Below the pieces are notes generated by a model, which was not told the origin of the DNA, did no database searches, and saw nothing but the letters and a program-made list of their open reading frames with translations. A stretch of DNA of 44,399 nucleotides from CAZZKF01 sp964654995 (lineage in GTDB: Bacteria; Pseudomonadota; Alphaproteobacteria; CAZZKF01). Position numbers and translations under genes: made by a program. Of the stretch, positions 23,926-32,057 are shown piece by piece; the stretch's first letter is position 1, and the number at the start of each line of letters is the position of its first letter. The DNA is taken from contig CAZZKF010000015.1 in assembly GCA_964654995.1 (NCBI GenBank), forward strand, positions 1 through 44,399, in the 5' to 3' direction.

Positions 23926-24891
23926 TCACGGCATTGCCAGGTCGGAAAACTGGCCGCTGCGGCGGAATCGCCAGAGATATCCGGGAACGATGGCTTCCAG
24001 GGGCGTCGGCGTGATGCCCAGATCGGCCAGTCCCCGGGCCGTTTGCGAGACCACGTTGTCGCGCTCCAGCAGTCGCACCTGATCGACGGTCAGCGGCGGG
24101 TCGGGGCGCAGGAACTTGAACGCGAACTGCAACAGGGCGGCATCGATCCGGGCCAGCCAGAACGGCATCGGCACCAGCAGGCGCTTGCGACCGATCTGGG
24201 CCAGTATATATTCGAATATCTCCCGCAGGCTGTAGACTTGCGGCCCGCCCAGCTCAAACGTCTCGCCGGCAGCGTCCGGGGCATCCAGCGTACGGATGAT
24301 CGCGTCGGCGACATCACCGACATAGACCGGCTGAAAGCGCGTCCGACCACCGCCGATCAGCGGCATCACCGGAGAAATACGGGCCAGCGTGGCAAAGCGA
24401 TTGAAGAAATCGTCTTCGGGCCCGAATATGACACTGGGCCGCAGGATCACCGCCTCGGGACAGGCGTCGCGCAGCGCCTGCTCGCCCGCCGCCTTGGAGC
24501 GGGCGTAGCGCGAGGGCGATTTGGGATCGGCCCCCAAAGCGGACAGATGAACAAGGCGCTTTACGCCGGTGGCGCGGGCTGCCTCGCCAATGCGCCGGGC
24601 CCCGGCAACATGGATCTCGTCAAATTTCTGGCGGCGCCTTTCCACCAGAATGCCGACCGCCGAGATGGCGGCATCGGCCCCTGTCAAAGCGGCCGTAACC
24701 GAATCGGGATGGCGCAGATCGGCCTGAATAATCTGGATCTGGCCGACATCGCCCATTGTCTTGAGAAACAACGCGAGATTGGGCCGGCGTACGGCAACCC
24801 GGATACGATCGCCTCGATGTGCGAGACGCTCGACCACATGGCGCCCCACGAACCCCGACCCGCCGAAGATGGTAATCAATCGATTTGCCAT
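23926..24891 (-). CDS. NDUFA9-like NAD(P)-binding protein
   Basis: A 321-residue extended-SDR protein of the complex I NDUFA9 / UOR1 type. FGGSGFVGRHVVERL (residues 9-23) binds the nucleotide; VHLSALGADPKSPSRYARSKAAGEQAL supplies Tyr and Lys, and ILRPSVIFGPEDDFFNRFA is the family hallmark. Alphaproteobacterial members associate with or help assemble complex I, or act as ubiquinone-pathway accessory proteins. GGAGGCGGTC precedes the ATG at 24891. It diverges from the tRNA-Leu gene, with 219 bases between them. Confidence 0.88.
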   Translation of the reverse strand: MANRLITIFGGSGFVGRHVVERLAHRGDRIRVAVRRPNLALFLKTMGDVGQIQIIQADLRHPDSVTAALTGADAAISAVGILVERRRQKFDEIHVAGARRIGEAARATGVKRLVHLSALGADPKSPSRYARSKAAGEQALRDACPEAVILRPSVIFGPEDDFFNRFATLARISPVMPLIGGGRTRFQPVYVGDVADAIIRTLDAPDAAGETFELGGPQVYSLREIFEYILAQIGRKRLLVPMPFWLARIDAALLQFAFKFLRPDPPLTVDQVRLLERDNVVSQTARGLADLGITPTPLEAIVPGYLWRFRRSGQFSDLAMP

Positions 24892-25055
24892 GACCGCCTC
24901 CGAACGGAGCAGCCGCCCCCGGCTCGGCATGGCCGCACCGGAGTGAGCCGCGTGACTGCCTGTGCCCCCACAGGCGACGCCCCGAGTGTATGACCGAGCC
25001 GGCACCCTTCGTCCAGCCCCTTTTTTGTTGCTGCCGCCATTCCTATATTGGAGCA

Positions 25056-25084
25056 TTGACAATCCGGTTCGAGAACGGTAGCCA
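25056..25084 (+). promoter_or_regulatory. possible promoter for tRNA-Leu
   Basis: A perfect -35 TTGACA (25056-25061) lies 17 bases before TAGCCA (25079-25084), a poor -10. A start near 25091 would give a 20-base leader before the mature tRNA at 25111. The spacing is right but the -10 is weak. Confidence 0.4.
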
Positions 25085-25110
25085 ACTGACCGGAAAGATC
25101 GTCACGGAAC

Positions 25111-25197
25111 GCCCAGGTGGCGGAATTGGTAGACGCGCTAGCTTCAGGTGCTAGTGGCCTTATGGCCGTGGAAGTTCGAGTCTTCTCCTGGGCACCA
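25111..25197 (+). tRNA. tRNA-Leu (anticodon CAG)
   Basis: An 87-base class II tRNA. The acceptor stem is GCCCAGG (25111-25117) with CCTGGGC (25187-25193), followed by discriminator A and an encoded CCA (25195-25197). The D-arm is GCGGAATTGGTAGACGC, the anticodon stem CTAGC/GCTAG encloses TT-CAG-GT with the anticodon CAG at 25145-25147, and a long variable arm (TGGCCTTATGGCC) is typical of tRNA-Leu. The T-arm contains GTTCGAGTC. It reads CUG codons, which should be the most used Leu codons in this GC-rich genome. Confidence 0.97.
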
Positions 25198-25270
25198 TTT
25201 CCTTCCGGTTGCGGCCGAGATCGAGCCAAAAGGGACGGCGCCGCACCGTCATCCCGTGATCGGACATTTC

Positions 25271-25882
25271 ATGAGCGTTGAACTTCATCACGGCGATCTT
25301 CCTCCCGACATTTCGTTCGGCGACTCGGTCGCGGTCGATACCGAAACCATGGGGCTCAATCCGCACCGCGATCGCCTGTGCCTGGTCCAGCTTTCGGCCG
25401 GCGACGGCACCTGCCATATCGTTCAGTTTGCCGCCGGCGATTACCAGGCCCCCAATCTTCGTGCCGTTCTGGAAGACCCCGGCGTGCTGAAAATCTTCCA
25501 TTTCGCCCGCTTCGACATGGCCACCCTGCGCCGGCACATGGGGATTCCTATCGGTCCGGTCTATTGCACCAAGATCGCCTCACGCCTGGCCCGCACCTAT
25601 ACCGACCGGCACGGCCTCAAGGACCTGTGCCGCGAACTGCTGGCAGTCGAGCTGTCCAAACAGCAGCAAAGCTCCGACTGGGGGGCGGCGACTTTGTCAC
25701 CGGAGCAGCTCGAATATGCCGCTTCGGACGTGCTTTACCTGCATCGCCTCAAACAGGCGCTCGACGCCATGCTTGAACGCGAGGGGCGGACATCGCTGGC
25801 CGCCGCCTGTTTCGCCTTCCTGGAAACCCGCGCGCAGCTCGATCTCGAAGGCTGGGCCGAGACCGACATCTTCGCCCACTGA
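25271..25882 (+). CDS. RNase D-like 3'-5' exoribonuclease
   Basis: A 203-residue DEDDy exonuclease. ExoI is VAVDTETMGLNPHRDRL (Asp and Glu), ExoII is IFHFARFDMATLRRHMG, and ExoIII is LEYAASDVLYLHRL with the Tyr and Asp spaced as in the DEDDy class. The HRDC domains of full-length RNase D (about 375 residues) are missing, so this is the short alphaproteobacterial form with exonuclease domain only. It would trim RNA 3' ends, perhaps tRNA precursors; the tRNA-Leu gene just upstream is suggestive only. The start is ATG 25271, 74 bases after the tRNA. Confidence 0.88.
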   Translation: MSVELHHGDLPPDISFGDSVAVDTETMGLNPHRDRLCLVQLSAGDGTCHIVQFAAGDYQAPNLRAVLEDPGVLKIFHFARFDMATLRRHMGIPIGPVYCTKIASRLARTYTDRHGLKDLCRELLAVELSKQQQSSDWGAATLSPEQLEYAASDVLYLHRLKQALDAMLEREGRTSLAAACFAFLETRAQLDLEGWAETDIFAH

Positions 25883-25964
25883 TCCCATCGCCAGACCTTG
25901 GCGATGGCCGCCTGCACCGCAGCGCGTGGTGCTTGATCGCCGGCCTGGCACGGGGTACACATAA

Positions 25965-25981
25965 TTGGCACGGTTTTCGCA
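25965..25981 (+). promoter_or_regulatory. sigma-54-type promoter upstream of lptC
   Basis: TTGGCACGGTTTTCGCA has GG and GC exactly ten bases apart, the -24/-12 arrangement, and differs from the consensus TTGGCAC-N5-TTGCA by one base (TCGCA). It lies 163 bases before lptC, in a 261-base gap after the RNase D-like gene. The downstream cluster contains rpoN. A related half (TGGCACGG) occurs 20 bases upstream at 25946. No activator site was identified. Confidence 0.45.
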
Positions 25982-26143
25982 TGTCAGCCTTCGCGTATCG
26001 GCGAATGACCCGCGACAGACCGTGGTTTGCGCCGGCTGCACGTCCCGCCCGGCGGCGCCCGGCCTGATGATCGTGATGACCGTCCCGGCCGGTGCCATCG
26101 AGAGGGACGTGCATCGCCGGTATCATCAGGGGCCCGAGAATCG

Positions 26144-26833
26144 ATGGCTGACTACAGCCCGTCCGAACACAGTCCTGCCGACCGCCCACGGCGGCCCGCC
26201 GATCTGTTGCGGCTGTGGTGGCAGCGGGTTGTCCCGCCTGACCCGTTCGAGCGCCATCACCGCATCATCCTGGTGCTGCGGGTCATCCTGCCGCTGGCGG
26301 CGCTGGCTCTGACCGGACTGGTCATCGCCTGGCCGCGACTGCAAACGCGCGAGCCCGGGTTCATCCTGTCGTTTTCGGAAATCGCCAATTATGACGATCG
26401 CATCCGCATGGTTCGCCCGCGCTATGCCGGGATCGATTCCAAGAACCGGCCGTTCGTGATCACCGCCGACGTCGCCACCCAGACCCGCGGCGACGACAGC
26501 GAGGTGTCTCTGGAAGGGCTGGAAGCCGATATCACACTTGCCGACGGAACCTGGCTCAACCTGCAGGCCCTGACCGGCGCCTACCGTCCGCGCGACGAAA
26601 TTCTGACACTGCGCGACAAGGTCCATATCTTCACCGATCGCGGCCTCGAATTCGAAACCGCCGTCGCCCGCGTCGACCTGCGTCGCGGCGAAGCGATCAG
26701 CGAAGCCCCGGTCCGCGGCCAGGGTCCTTTCGGCACATTCCAGGCCAACCGCCTGTACATCGAGGATTCGGGTCAACGCCTGCGCTTCGAAGGCGGGGTC
26801 AAGGCGACCATCCTGCCGGGAGGACAGGGATGA
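26144..26833 (+). CDS. lptC: LPS export ABC transporter periplasmic protein LptC
   Basis: A 229-residue bitopic inner-membrane protein. The N-terminal 40 residues are cytoplasmic and Arg/Pro rich, one transmembrane helix spans about residues 41-63, and the remainder is a periplasmic beta-jellyroll (YDDRIRMVRPRYAGIDSKNRPFVITAD), the LptC fold that passes lipopolysaccharide from LptB2FG to LptA. ATG 26144 was chosen because it gives a short N-terminus before the helix; an in-frame frame extends upstream without recognisable content. It is followed by lptA, lptB and rpoN, the conserved alphaproteobacterial order. Confidence 0.88.
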   Translation: MADYSPSEHSPADRPRRPADLLRLWWQRVVPPDPFERHHRIILVLRVILPLAALALTGLVIAWPRLQTREPGFILSFSEIANYDDRIRMVRPRYAGIDSKNRPFVITADVATQTRGDDSEVSLEGLEADITLADGTWLNLQALTGAYRPRDEILTLRDKVHIFTDRGLEFETAVARVDLRRGEAISEAPVRGQGPFGTFQANRLYIEDSGQRLRFEGGVKATILPGGQG

Positions 26834-26875
26834 GGGCGCAATTACAGACAGGCCGGGGACGCAAGGGAAATGGTC

Positions 26876-27451
26876 ATGTGGCGTGAGCGGAGAACAAGAC
26901 GGTTTGCGGCGGCAATCGCCGGGTTTGCGCTGGCTGCGCTCATGGTTGTGGCTGGCGACCGGACAGTCGGCGCGCAGGGCGTGACCGGCCAGCGTCACGA
27001 CGTCAACAAGCCGATCGAGTTTTCCGCCGACCGGCTGCAGGTCGAAAAGGAGGGGCGGATTGCGTCTTTCGAAGGCCATGTCAAGGCGATCCAGGGGGAC
27101 TTGAGCCTGTCGGCCGATGTCGTCCGGGTGTTCTTCAAGCCATCGAAGACCGGCGAGGAAAGTTCCGAGGAGAAACTGGCCGGCGTCAGCCGCATCGATG
27201 CCAACGGCAACGTCGTTCTGGCCTCTCCCACCGAAACCGCCAAGGGCGACTGGGGCGTTTATGACGTCGACCGCCGCATCATCACCCTGGGCGGCACCGT
27301 CGAGTTGACCCGGGGTGACACCGTAATTCTCGGCAACCGCCTGGAGCTGGATCTGGAAACCGGACGCAGCCGGATCGAAAGCGTGCCGTTGGACGGACAG
27401 CCGGAGCGGGTGCGCGGCACCTTCAAGCCGGCACCGAAATCGGGCCAGTGA
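26876..27451 (+). CDS. lptA: LPS transport periplasmic protein LptA
   Basis: A 191-residue periplasmic OstA/LptA-domain protein. The signal peptide (MWRERRTRRFAAAIAGFALA, cleavage near VGAQ) is followed by PIEFSADRLQVEKEGRIASFEGHVKAIQGDLSLSADVVRVFF, the typical OstA repeat that stacks as a beta-jellyroll bridge across the periplasm. GGTVELTRGDTVILGNRLELDLETGRSRIES is the second half. GCAAGGGA lies eight bases before ATG 26876; the ATG two codons earlier would be too close to it. It lies between lptC and lptB. Confidence 0.9.
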   Translation: MWRERRTRRFAAAIAGFALAALMVVAGDRTVGAQGVTGQRHDVNKPIEFSADRLQVEKEGRIASFEGHVKAIQGDLSLSADVVRVFFKPSKTGEESSEEKLAGVSRIDANGNVVLASPTETAKGDWGVYDVDRRIITLGGTVELTRGDTVILGNRLELDLETGRSRIESVPLDGQPERVRGTFKPAPKSGQ

Positions 27452-27527
27452 GGTCAGCCTGTGGAAGCCCATGGAGACGCTGTAACACACCATTTGTTAA
27501 GGGGTTTGGCGCTTGAATGAAGGCGAT

Positions 27528-28331
27528 ATGACAGCAGTCCCGGAGGATCGGCCGACGCCTGCCCGAACCGGCCAGAGCGGCCGCGACGGCCCGCATCTGG
27601 TCGCCGACAACACCGGGCTGTTTGTCCACGGCATCGGCAAGAAGTTCAAGAAACGCCCGGTGCTGCGCGGAGTCAGCCTGTCGGTGCAACGCGGCGAGGT
27701 GATCGGCCTTCTGGGGCCCAACGGTGCCGGCAAGACGACATGTTTCTACATCATGACCGGACTGATTGCCGCCGACAGTGGCGACGTGGTGCTTGACGGC
27801 CGGACGATCACCGAGATGCCGATGTATCGTCGTGCACGCCTGGGTATCGGCTATCTGCCGCAGGAGCCGTCGATTTTCCGCGGCCTGTCGGTCGAGGACA
27901 ATATCCGCGCCGTGCTCGAAGTGGTCGAGCCGGATACAACGCAGCGCGAAGCCAAGCTCGAGCATCTGCTCTCGGAATTCTCGATCAGCCATTTGCGGCA
28001 CGCACCGTCGGTGGCGCTGTCAGGCGGTGAACGCCGCCGGGTCGAGATCGCCCGGGCGCTTGCCACCCAGCCCAGTTTCATGTTGCTGGACGAACCGTTT
28101 GCCGGCATTGACCCGATCGCGATCAGCGAAATCCGCGACCTGGTGTCACACCTCAAGGACCGCGGTATCGGCGTCCTGATTACCGACCACAACGTTCGCG
28201 AAACGCTCGACATCATCGATCGCGCCTACATCATCTATGACGGGCGTGTGCTGATGGAAGGCACCCCGGACGAGATCGTCGCCAACGCCGATGTTCGGCG
28301 CGTCTATCTGGGCGAGCGGTTCAGCCTGTAG
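27528..28331 (+). CDS. lptB: LPS export ABC transporter ATP-binding protein LptB
   Basis: A 267-residue ABC ATPase. Walker A is GPNGAGKTT, the Q-loop is in GIGYLPQEPSIFRGLSV, the signature is LSGGERRRVEIARAL, Walker B is FMLLDEPFAGIDPIA, and the H-loop is ITDHNVRETLDI. The DHNVRETL and YIIYDGRVLMEG phrases are characteristic of LptB. It powers LPS extraction as LptB2FGC. About 30 residues of polar N-terminal extension precede the usual start of the fold. ATG 27528 follows GAAGG; TTG 27513 is an alternative. rpoN begins 9 bases after its stop. Confidence 0.95.
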   Translation: MTAVPEDRPTPARTGQSGRDGPHLVADNTGLFVHGIGKKFKKRPVLRGVSLSVQRGEVIGLLGPNGAGKTTCFYIMTGLIAADSGDVVLDGRTITEMPMYRRARLGIGYLPQEPSIFRGLSVEDNIRAVLEVVEPDTTQREAKLEHLLSEFSISHLRHAPSVALSGGERRRVEIARALATQPSFMLLDEPFAGIDPIAISEIRDLVSHLKDRGIGVLITDHNVRETLDIIDRAYIIYDGRVLMEGTPDEIVANADVRRVYLGERFSL

Positions 28332-28340
28332 GTGCGTGCC

Positions 28341-29933
28341 ATGGCCCTGACCCCGAGATTGGAGCTTCGGCAGAGCCAGACCCTGGTGATGACGCCGCAG
28401 TTGCAGCAGGCAATCAAGCTGCTGCAACTGTCCAACCTCGAGCTCACGTCCTTCGTCGCCCAGGAAGTCGAGCGCAATCCGCTTCTCGAATGGGAAGGCA
28501 GCGACAACACCGGCGATAATGCGGCAAGGCCCGAGGGCGAGGACGCGGGCGGCGCGGCCGCCGGTCCGGATGACGCCGAGCCGGAGCCGACCGGTGTCGA
28601 TGCCCAACTGACCGAACCCGGCGACATTGCGATCGGCGATGATGCGCCGCTCGATACCGATTTCGAAAACGTCTACAACCACGACAGCGCTGCCGACACC
28701 ACGCCGGACGGCAGCACCGACAGCCTGGTCTGGAGCGGGGTGCGCGGCGGCGGTTTTGACGAAGACAACAACCAGCTTGAGCCAACCCTGGGAACGCGCG
28801 AATCCCTGCGCGATCATCTGCTCGAGCAGCTTCCCGGAACCTTCGCCACCACGTCCGACCAGTTGATCGCCCGTTACCTGATCGATCTGGTGAACGACGA
28901 CGGCTACCTGAGCGAGTCGATCGAGGCGGTGGCCCGGCGTCTGGGCGCGACCGAAGAAGAAATCGAAGCCGTTCTGAAGACCCTCCAGACATTCAATCCG
29001 ACCGGCGTGTTCGCCCGCGATCTCAAGGAATGCCTGGCCCTGCAACTGAAAGAACTGGACCGCCTCGATCCGGTCATGCAGACCTTTCTCGAACACCTCG
29101 ATCTGATGGCCAAACACGACGTCGCGGCCCTGCGTCGCGTCTGCGGCATCTCAAACGAGGATCTGGCGGACATCATCGCTGAAATCCGGGCCCTCAATCC
29201 ACGGCCCGGCGCCGCCTTTTCCGCCGAGCCGACGGTGCCGATGATCCCCGACGTCTATCTGCGCGAGAAGTCCGACGGCGGATGGAGCGTCGAACTCAAC
29301 AGCGAGACCCTGCCCCGGGTTCTCATCAACCGGCGCTATTACACGGAAATCAGCGGCACTGCCCGCAACGCCAAGGACAAGACGTATCTGTCGGAATGCC
29401 TGGCGTCTGCCAACTGGCTGGTCAAGGCGCTCGACCAGCGGGCCCGCACCATTCTCAAGGTCGCCGCCGAGATCGTCCGCCAGCAGGATGCCTTCTTCGC
29501 CAGGGGTATCCAGTACCTGCGCCCCTTGAATCTGCGGGCGGTCGCCGAGGCGATCGAGATGCATGAAAGCACGGTCAGCCGGGTCACCGCGAACAAGTAC
29601 ATGGCCACCAACCGCGGTATTTTCGAGCTCAAGTATTTCTTTTCGCCGGCGATCAGTTCGTCGGACGGCGGCGAGCAGCACGCGGCGGAAGCCATTCGCC
29701 ATCGGATTCGCGAACTGATCGACAACGAACGCCCGGACAAGATCCTGTCCGATGACCGGATGGTCGAGATCCTGCGCCAGTCGGGGATCGATATCGCCCG
29801 GCGCACGGTTGCCAAATATCGCGAGGCGATGGGCATTCCATCCTCCGTGCAGCGCCGGCGGATGAAGAAATCGGGCCTGGGCACCACGCACGGCCGAGGC
29901 TCAACAGATATGGCTCCGCAAAGAAGCGGTTGA
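28341..29933 (+). CDS. rpoN: RNA polymerase sigma-54 factor
   Basis: A 530-residue RpoN. Region I (residues 5-50, LELRQSQTLVMTPQLQQAIKLLQ) is Gln/Leu rich and interacts with enhancer-binding proteins. It is followed by an unusually long acidic linker (about 50-150, rich in Asp, Glu and Gly), then the core-binding region, the HTH segment (NLRAVAEAIEMHESTVSRV) and the RpoN box ARRTVAKYRE at 486-495 that contacts the -24 element. The ATG at 28341 is nine bases after the lptB stop. Location with lptB upstream and hpf/ptsN downstream is the standard proteobacterial arrangement. Confidence 0.97.
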   Translation: MALTPRLELRQSQTLVMTPQLQQAIKLLQLSNLELTSFVAQEVERNPLLEWEGSDNTGDNAARPEGEDAGGAAAGPDDAEPEPTGVDAQLTEPGDIAIGDDAPLDTDFENVYNHDSAADTTPDGSTDSLVWSGVRGGGFDEDNNQLEPTLGTRESLRDHLLEQLPGTFATTSDQLIARYLIDLVNDDGYLSESIEAVARRLGATEEEIEAVLKTLQTFNPTGVFARDLKECLALQLKELDRLDPVMQTFLEHLDLMAKHDVAALRRVCGISNEDLADIIAEIRALNPRPGAAFSAEPTVPMIPDVYLREKSDGGWSVELNSETLPRVLINRRYYTEISGTARNAKDKTYLSECLASANWLVKALDQRARTILKVAAEIVRQQDAFFARGIQYLRPLNLRAVAEAIEMHESTVSRVTANKYMATNRGIFELKYFFSPAISSSDGGEQHAAEAIRHRIRELIDNERPDKILSDDRMVEILRQSGIDIARRTVAKYREAMGIPSSVQRRRMKKSGLGTTHGRGSTDMAPQRSG

Positions 29934-29982
29934 CCCGTGGGCCGCCCGTCGACGGGACCGATCGGATGGCGTACGGCGAAGG

Positions 29983-30011
29983 TTGACAGGCTCGAAACTG
30001 GGAACTATGGT
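29983..30011 (+). promoter_or_regulatory. sigma-70-type promoter for hpf-ptsN
   Basis: A perfect TTGACA (29983-29988) is followed after exactly 17 bases by TATGGT (30006-30011; four of six matches). A start near 30018 leaves a 67-base leader before hpf. This would let hpf-ptsN be expressed independently of rpoN. Confidence 0.6.
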
Positions 30012-30084
30012 CGCGCGTTCTCGAAAACGCCCGAGGTGTCCCACGGCCGCCAAGACAAGGGCCGTGCGCTCGAGTTTTCAGACT

Positions 30085-30708
30085 ATGAAAATCTTGGTAA
30101 CCGGAAAACAACTCGATATCGGCGAGGCACTGCGAACACATGTGCGTGAGCGCCTCGAGGCCGGCGTGCGCAAATATTTCGACCATCCGCTGGCCGCGCA
30201 TGTGACGATTTCCAGGGAAGCCCATGGATTTCGGGCCGATTGCTCGGTTCAGGTGGGCTCTGGCATGGTGCTGCAAAGCCACGGCGAAGCGGACGACGCC
30301 TATGCCAGTTTCGACCTGGCGGCGGACAAGCTGGAAAAGCGACTGCGCCGTCACAAACGCCGGCTCAAGAGCCACCACAACGGCCGTCGCGTTGAGCTTC
30401 CGGCTCTGGTCGCGCAAAGCTATATCATCGCCGCCGAGGATGTCGCGGACGCAGACGAGGAAGCTGCCGACTCGGCCCAACCCGTGGTGATTGCCGAAAC
30501 CACCACCGATATTCCGACGCTGACTGCCGGCGAGGCGGTCATGCGGCTCGACCTGTCGGAAGCGCCGGCTCTGATGTTCCGGAATTCGGCGCATGGCCGG
30601 CTCAATATGGTCTATCGGCGCACCGATGGTAATATCGGCTGGATCGATCCGGCGGATGCGGACGCTGTACGCCAGGACCCGACAATGGCGGAGCAGAGCA
30701 AGCCATGA
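30085..30708 (+). CDS. hpf: ribosome hibernation-promoting factor, long form
   Basis: A 207-residue long HPF. The N-terminal S30AE domain (MKILVTGKQLDIGEALRTHV to about residue 100, with the basic KLEKRLRRHKRRLKSH helix) binds the 30S decoding region. An acidic linker (DVADADEEAADSAQ) follows, and the C-terminal dimerisation domain (EAPALMFRNSAHGRLNMVYRRTDGNIGWID) drives 100S ribosome formation. ATG 30085 gives the normal N-terminus. Its stop overlaps ptsN as ATGA. It should act in stationary phase or starvation. Confidence 0.94.
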   Translation: MKILVTGKQLDIGEALRTHVRERLEAGVRKYFDHPLAAHVTISREAHGFRADCSVQVGSGMVLQSHGEADDAYASFDLAADKLEKRLRRHKRRLKSHHNGRRVELPALVAQSYIIAAEDVADADEEAADSAQPVVIAETTTDIPTLTAGEAVMRLDLSEAPALMFRNSAHGRLNMVYRRTDGNIGWIDPADADAVRQDPTMAEQSKP

Positions 30709-31169
30709 GCCTGACCGACCTGATCACGCCGGATGCGGTCATTGCCGATCTCAAGGTGACAAGCAAGAAGCAGGCCCTGCAGGAACTGGCCAAGCGTGCG
30801 GCCCGGCTGACCGGCCTCGAAGACCGAGACATTTTCGAGACCGTTCTTGAACGCGAACGCCTGGGCACCACCGGCGTCGGCCAGGGCATTGCCATACCCC
30901 ACGGCAAACTGGCGCAACTCGACCGCCTGTACGGATTGTTCGCGCGCCTGTCCAACCCGATCGATTTCGATTCGATCGATGGTCAGCCGGTTGATCTGAT
31001 TTTCATGCTTCTGGCCCCGGAATCCGCCGGGGCCGATCATTTGAAGGCCCTGGCAAAGGTGTCGCGACTGCTGCGCGATCAGGGAACCTGCGAGAAGCTG
31101 CGCGGCTCGGACGGTGTCGACGCAATCTACGCGCTTTTGACCGAGGCCGCGCCCCAGCACGCCGCCTGA
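30705..31169 (+). CDS. ptsN: nitrogen-PTS enzyme IIA
   Basis: A 154-residue EIIA-Ntr. The phosphorylatable His66 lies in GIAIPHGKLAQL, and ERERLGTTGVGQGIA and PVDLIFMLLAPESAGADHLKALA are family signatures. It accepts phosphate from the PtsP-NPr relay and regulates potassium transport, carbon storage or RpoN-linked functions by protein contact. Translation starts inside the hpf stop (ATGA). The other nitrogen-PTS genes are not in this window. Confidence 0.95.
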   Translation: MSLTDLITPDAVIADLKVTSKKQALQELAKRAARLTGLEDRDIFETVLERERLGTTGVGQGIAIPHGKLAQLDRLYGLFARLSNPIDFDSIDGQPVDLIFMLLAPESAGADHLKALAKVSRLLRDQGTCEKLRGSDGVDAIYALLTEAAPQHAA

Positions 31170-31229
31170 CCCGGCGGCGATCGCTTTCCCGGAACGTTTT
31201 CCGGAAAATCAGGCAGACTTGTCCGGCAC

Positions 31230-31245
31230 CGATTTCTCGAAATCG
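31230..31245. terminator. dyad between convergent ptsN and DUF1150 genes
   Basis: CGATTTC (31230-31236) and GAAATCG (31239-31245) form a compact dyad (a 6-bp stem with a CTCG loop). A second palindrome, TTTTCCGGAAAA, lies at 31197-31208. Both sit between convergent stops and could terminate either transcript; neither has a clear T-run after it. Confidence 0.35.
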
Positions 31246-31253
31246 AGCCTGGG

Positions 31254-31469
31254 TCAGTGAAGGGTCGCCGGCGTCAGATTGTTCTGAATGGCCGCGGCCA
31301 GCGCCTGCTCGCGGCTGGACACGACGGCCAGCGGCAGACCAACCGCCGAATGAATGGCATAGACCAGCACACCGTTTTCAATAATCGGCTTGATATAGAC
31401 GGTGTCCTCGGCACCCAGCAGCGCCAGGGCTTCAGGCGTCATGTTTGGGGCATCCACTGTTTTTTCCAT
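31254..31469 (-). CDS. DUF1150 family small protein
   Basis: A 71-residue protein starting MEKTVDAPNMTPEALALLG. The LGAEDTVYIKPIIENGVLVYAIHSAVG segment and a C-terminal VVSSREQALAAAIQNNL match DUF1150, a small family almost confined to Alphaproteobacteria and usually placed next to Hsp20 genes. AGTAGGGACC precedes the ATG. It begins 35 bases after the Hsp20 stop on the same strand and probably shares its heat-shock transcript. Function is unknown; its genetic partner suggests a role in protein quality control. Confidence 0.85.
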   Translation of the reverse strand: MEKTVDAPNMTPEALALLGAEDTVYIKPIIENGVLVYAIHSAVGLPLAVVSSREQALAAAIQNNLTPATLH

Positions 31470-31504
31470 GGTCCCTACTCCGTGACAACACCTCCCCCCG
31501 GACG

Positions 31505-31936
31505 TCATGAGGCCTGATTGGCAGCCTCCCTGGTGACGATCTCGATCTCGCGAACCCTGGGCTTGGGCTGGGGACGTTCAAGCCGGATGTTCAGCAAACC
31601 GTTGCTCAATTCGGCACCAATCACCTCCATGCCCTCGGCCAGCAGGAACTGGCGTCGGAACTGGCGGGTGGCGATGCCGCGATAGACATAGGCGGTCTGC
31701 TCGGGCTCTTTGCGTCGCCCGGCAATCACCAGCGTGTTGTCCTCGATCGTTACCGACAAGTCATCGCGCGCAAACCCGGCCACGGCAACCGAAATCAGCC
31801 AGGAATTGTCGTCGAGCTGGACAATGTTGTAGGGCGGATAATTGTCGCCGCCCGAGCGCGCAATGCTTTCCAGAGCCCGCTCGAGATAATCGAATCCCAG
31901 CAGCAGAGGGCTGGAAAACATCGGATTCGCGGTCAT
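31505..31936 (-). CDS. Hsp20 family small heat-shock protein
   Basis: A 143-residue alpha-crystallin-domain protein similar to IbpA. A short N-terminal arm (MTANPMFSSPLLLGFDYLER) precedes the NYPPYNIVQLDDNSWLISVAVAGF start of the alpha-crystallin domain. VTIEDNTLVIAGRR and AELSNGLLNIRLERP (the A-x-x-x-NG-x-L motif) follow, with a C-terminal tail REIEIVT that may hold the I-x-I oligomer contact. It is an ATP-independent holdase. AGGAGGAAGACG is directly before the ATG at 31936. A sigma-32-type promoter and a structured leader lie upstream. Confidence 0.93.
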   Translation of the reverse strand: MTANPMFSSPLLLGFDYLERALESIARSGGDNYPPYNIVQLDDNSWLISVAVAGFARDDLSVTIEDNTLVIAGRRKEPEQTAYVYRGIATRQFRRQFLLAEGMEVIGAELSNGLLNIRLERPQPKPRVREIEIVTREAANQAS

Positions 31937-32050
31937 CGTCTTCCTCCTCATGACGAGCGAGGCAACTTGCGGCCCGCCGCTCAGGTGGCCGGGCCATCAT
32001 CGGAACGCACGCAGCCCGCATTGGCACCGCGCCGTTCGCTGTGACAGTAC
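31937..32050 (-). promoter_or_regulatory. structured Hsp20 leader, possible RNA thermometer
   Basis: If transcription starts about seven bases after the sigma-32 -10 box, the leader is about 114 bases. Its 3' end can pair CCUC with GAGG just upstream of and into the AGGAGG ribosome site (loop GCUCGUCAU), preceded by UUGC, which resembles the UUGCU of ROSE elements. A GCGGC/GCCGC hairpin lies further upstream. Temperature control is inferred, and no covariation was tested. Confidence 0.3.
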
Positions 32051-32057
32051 AATTCAG

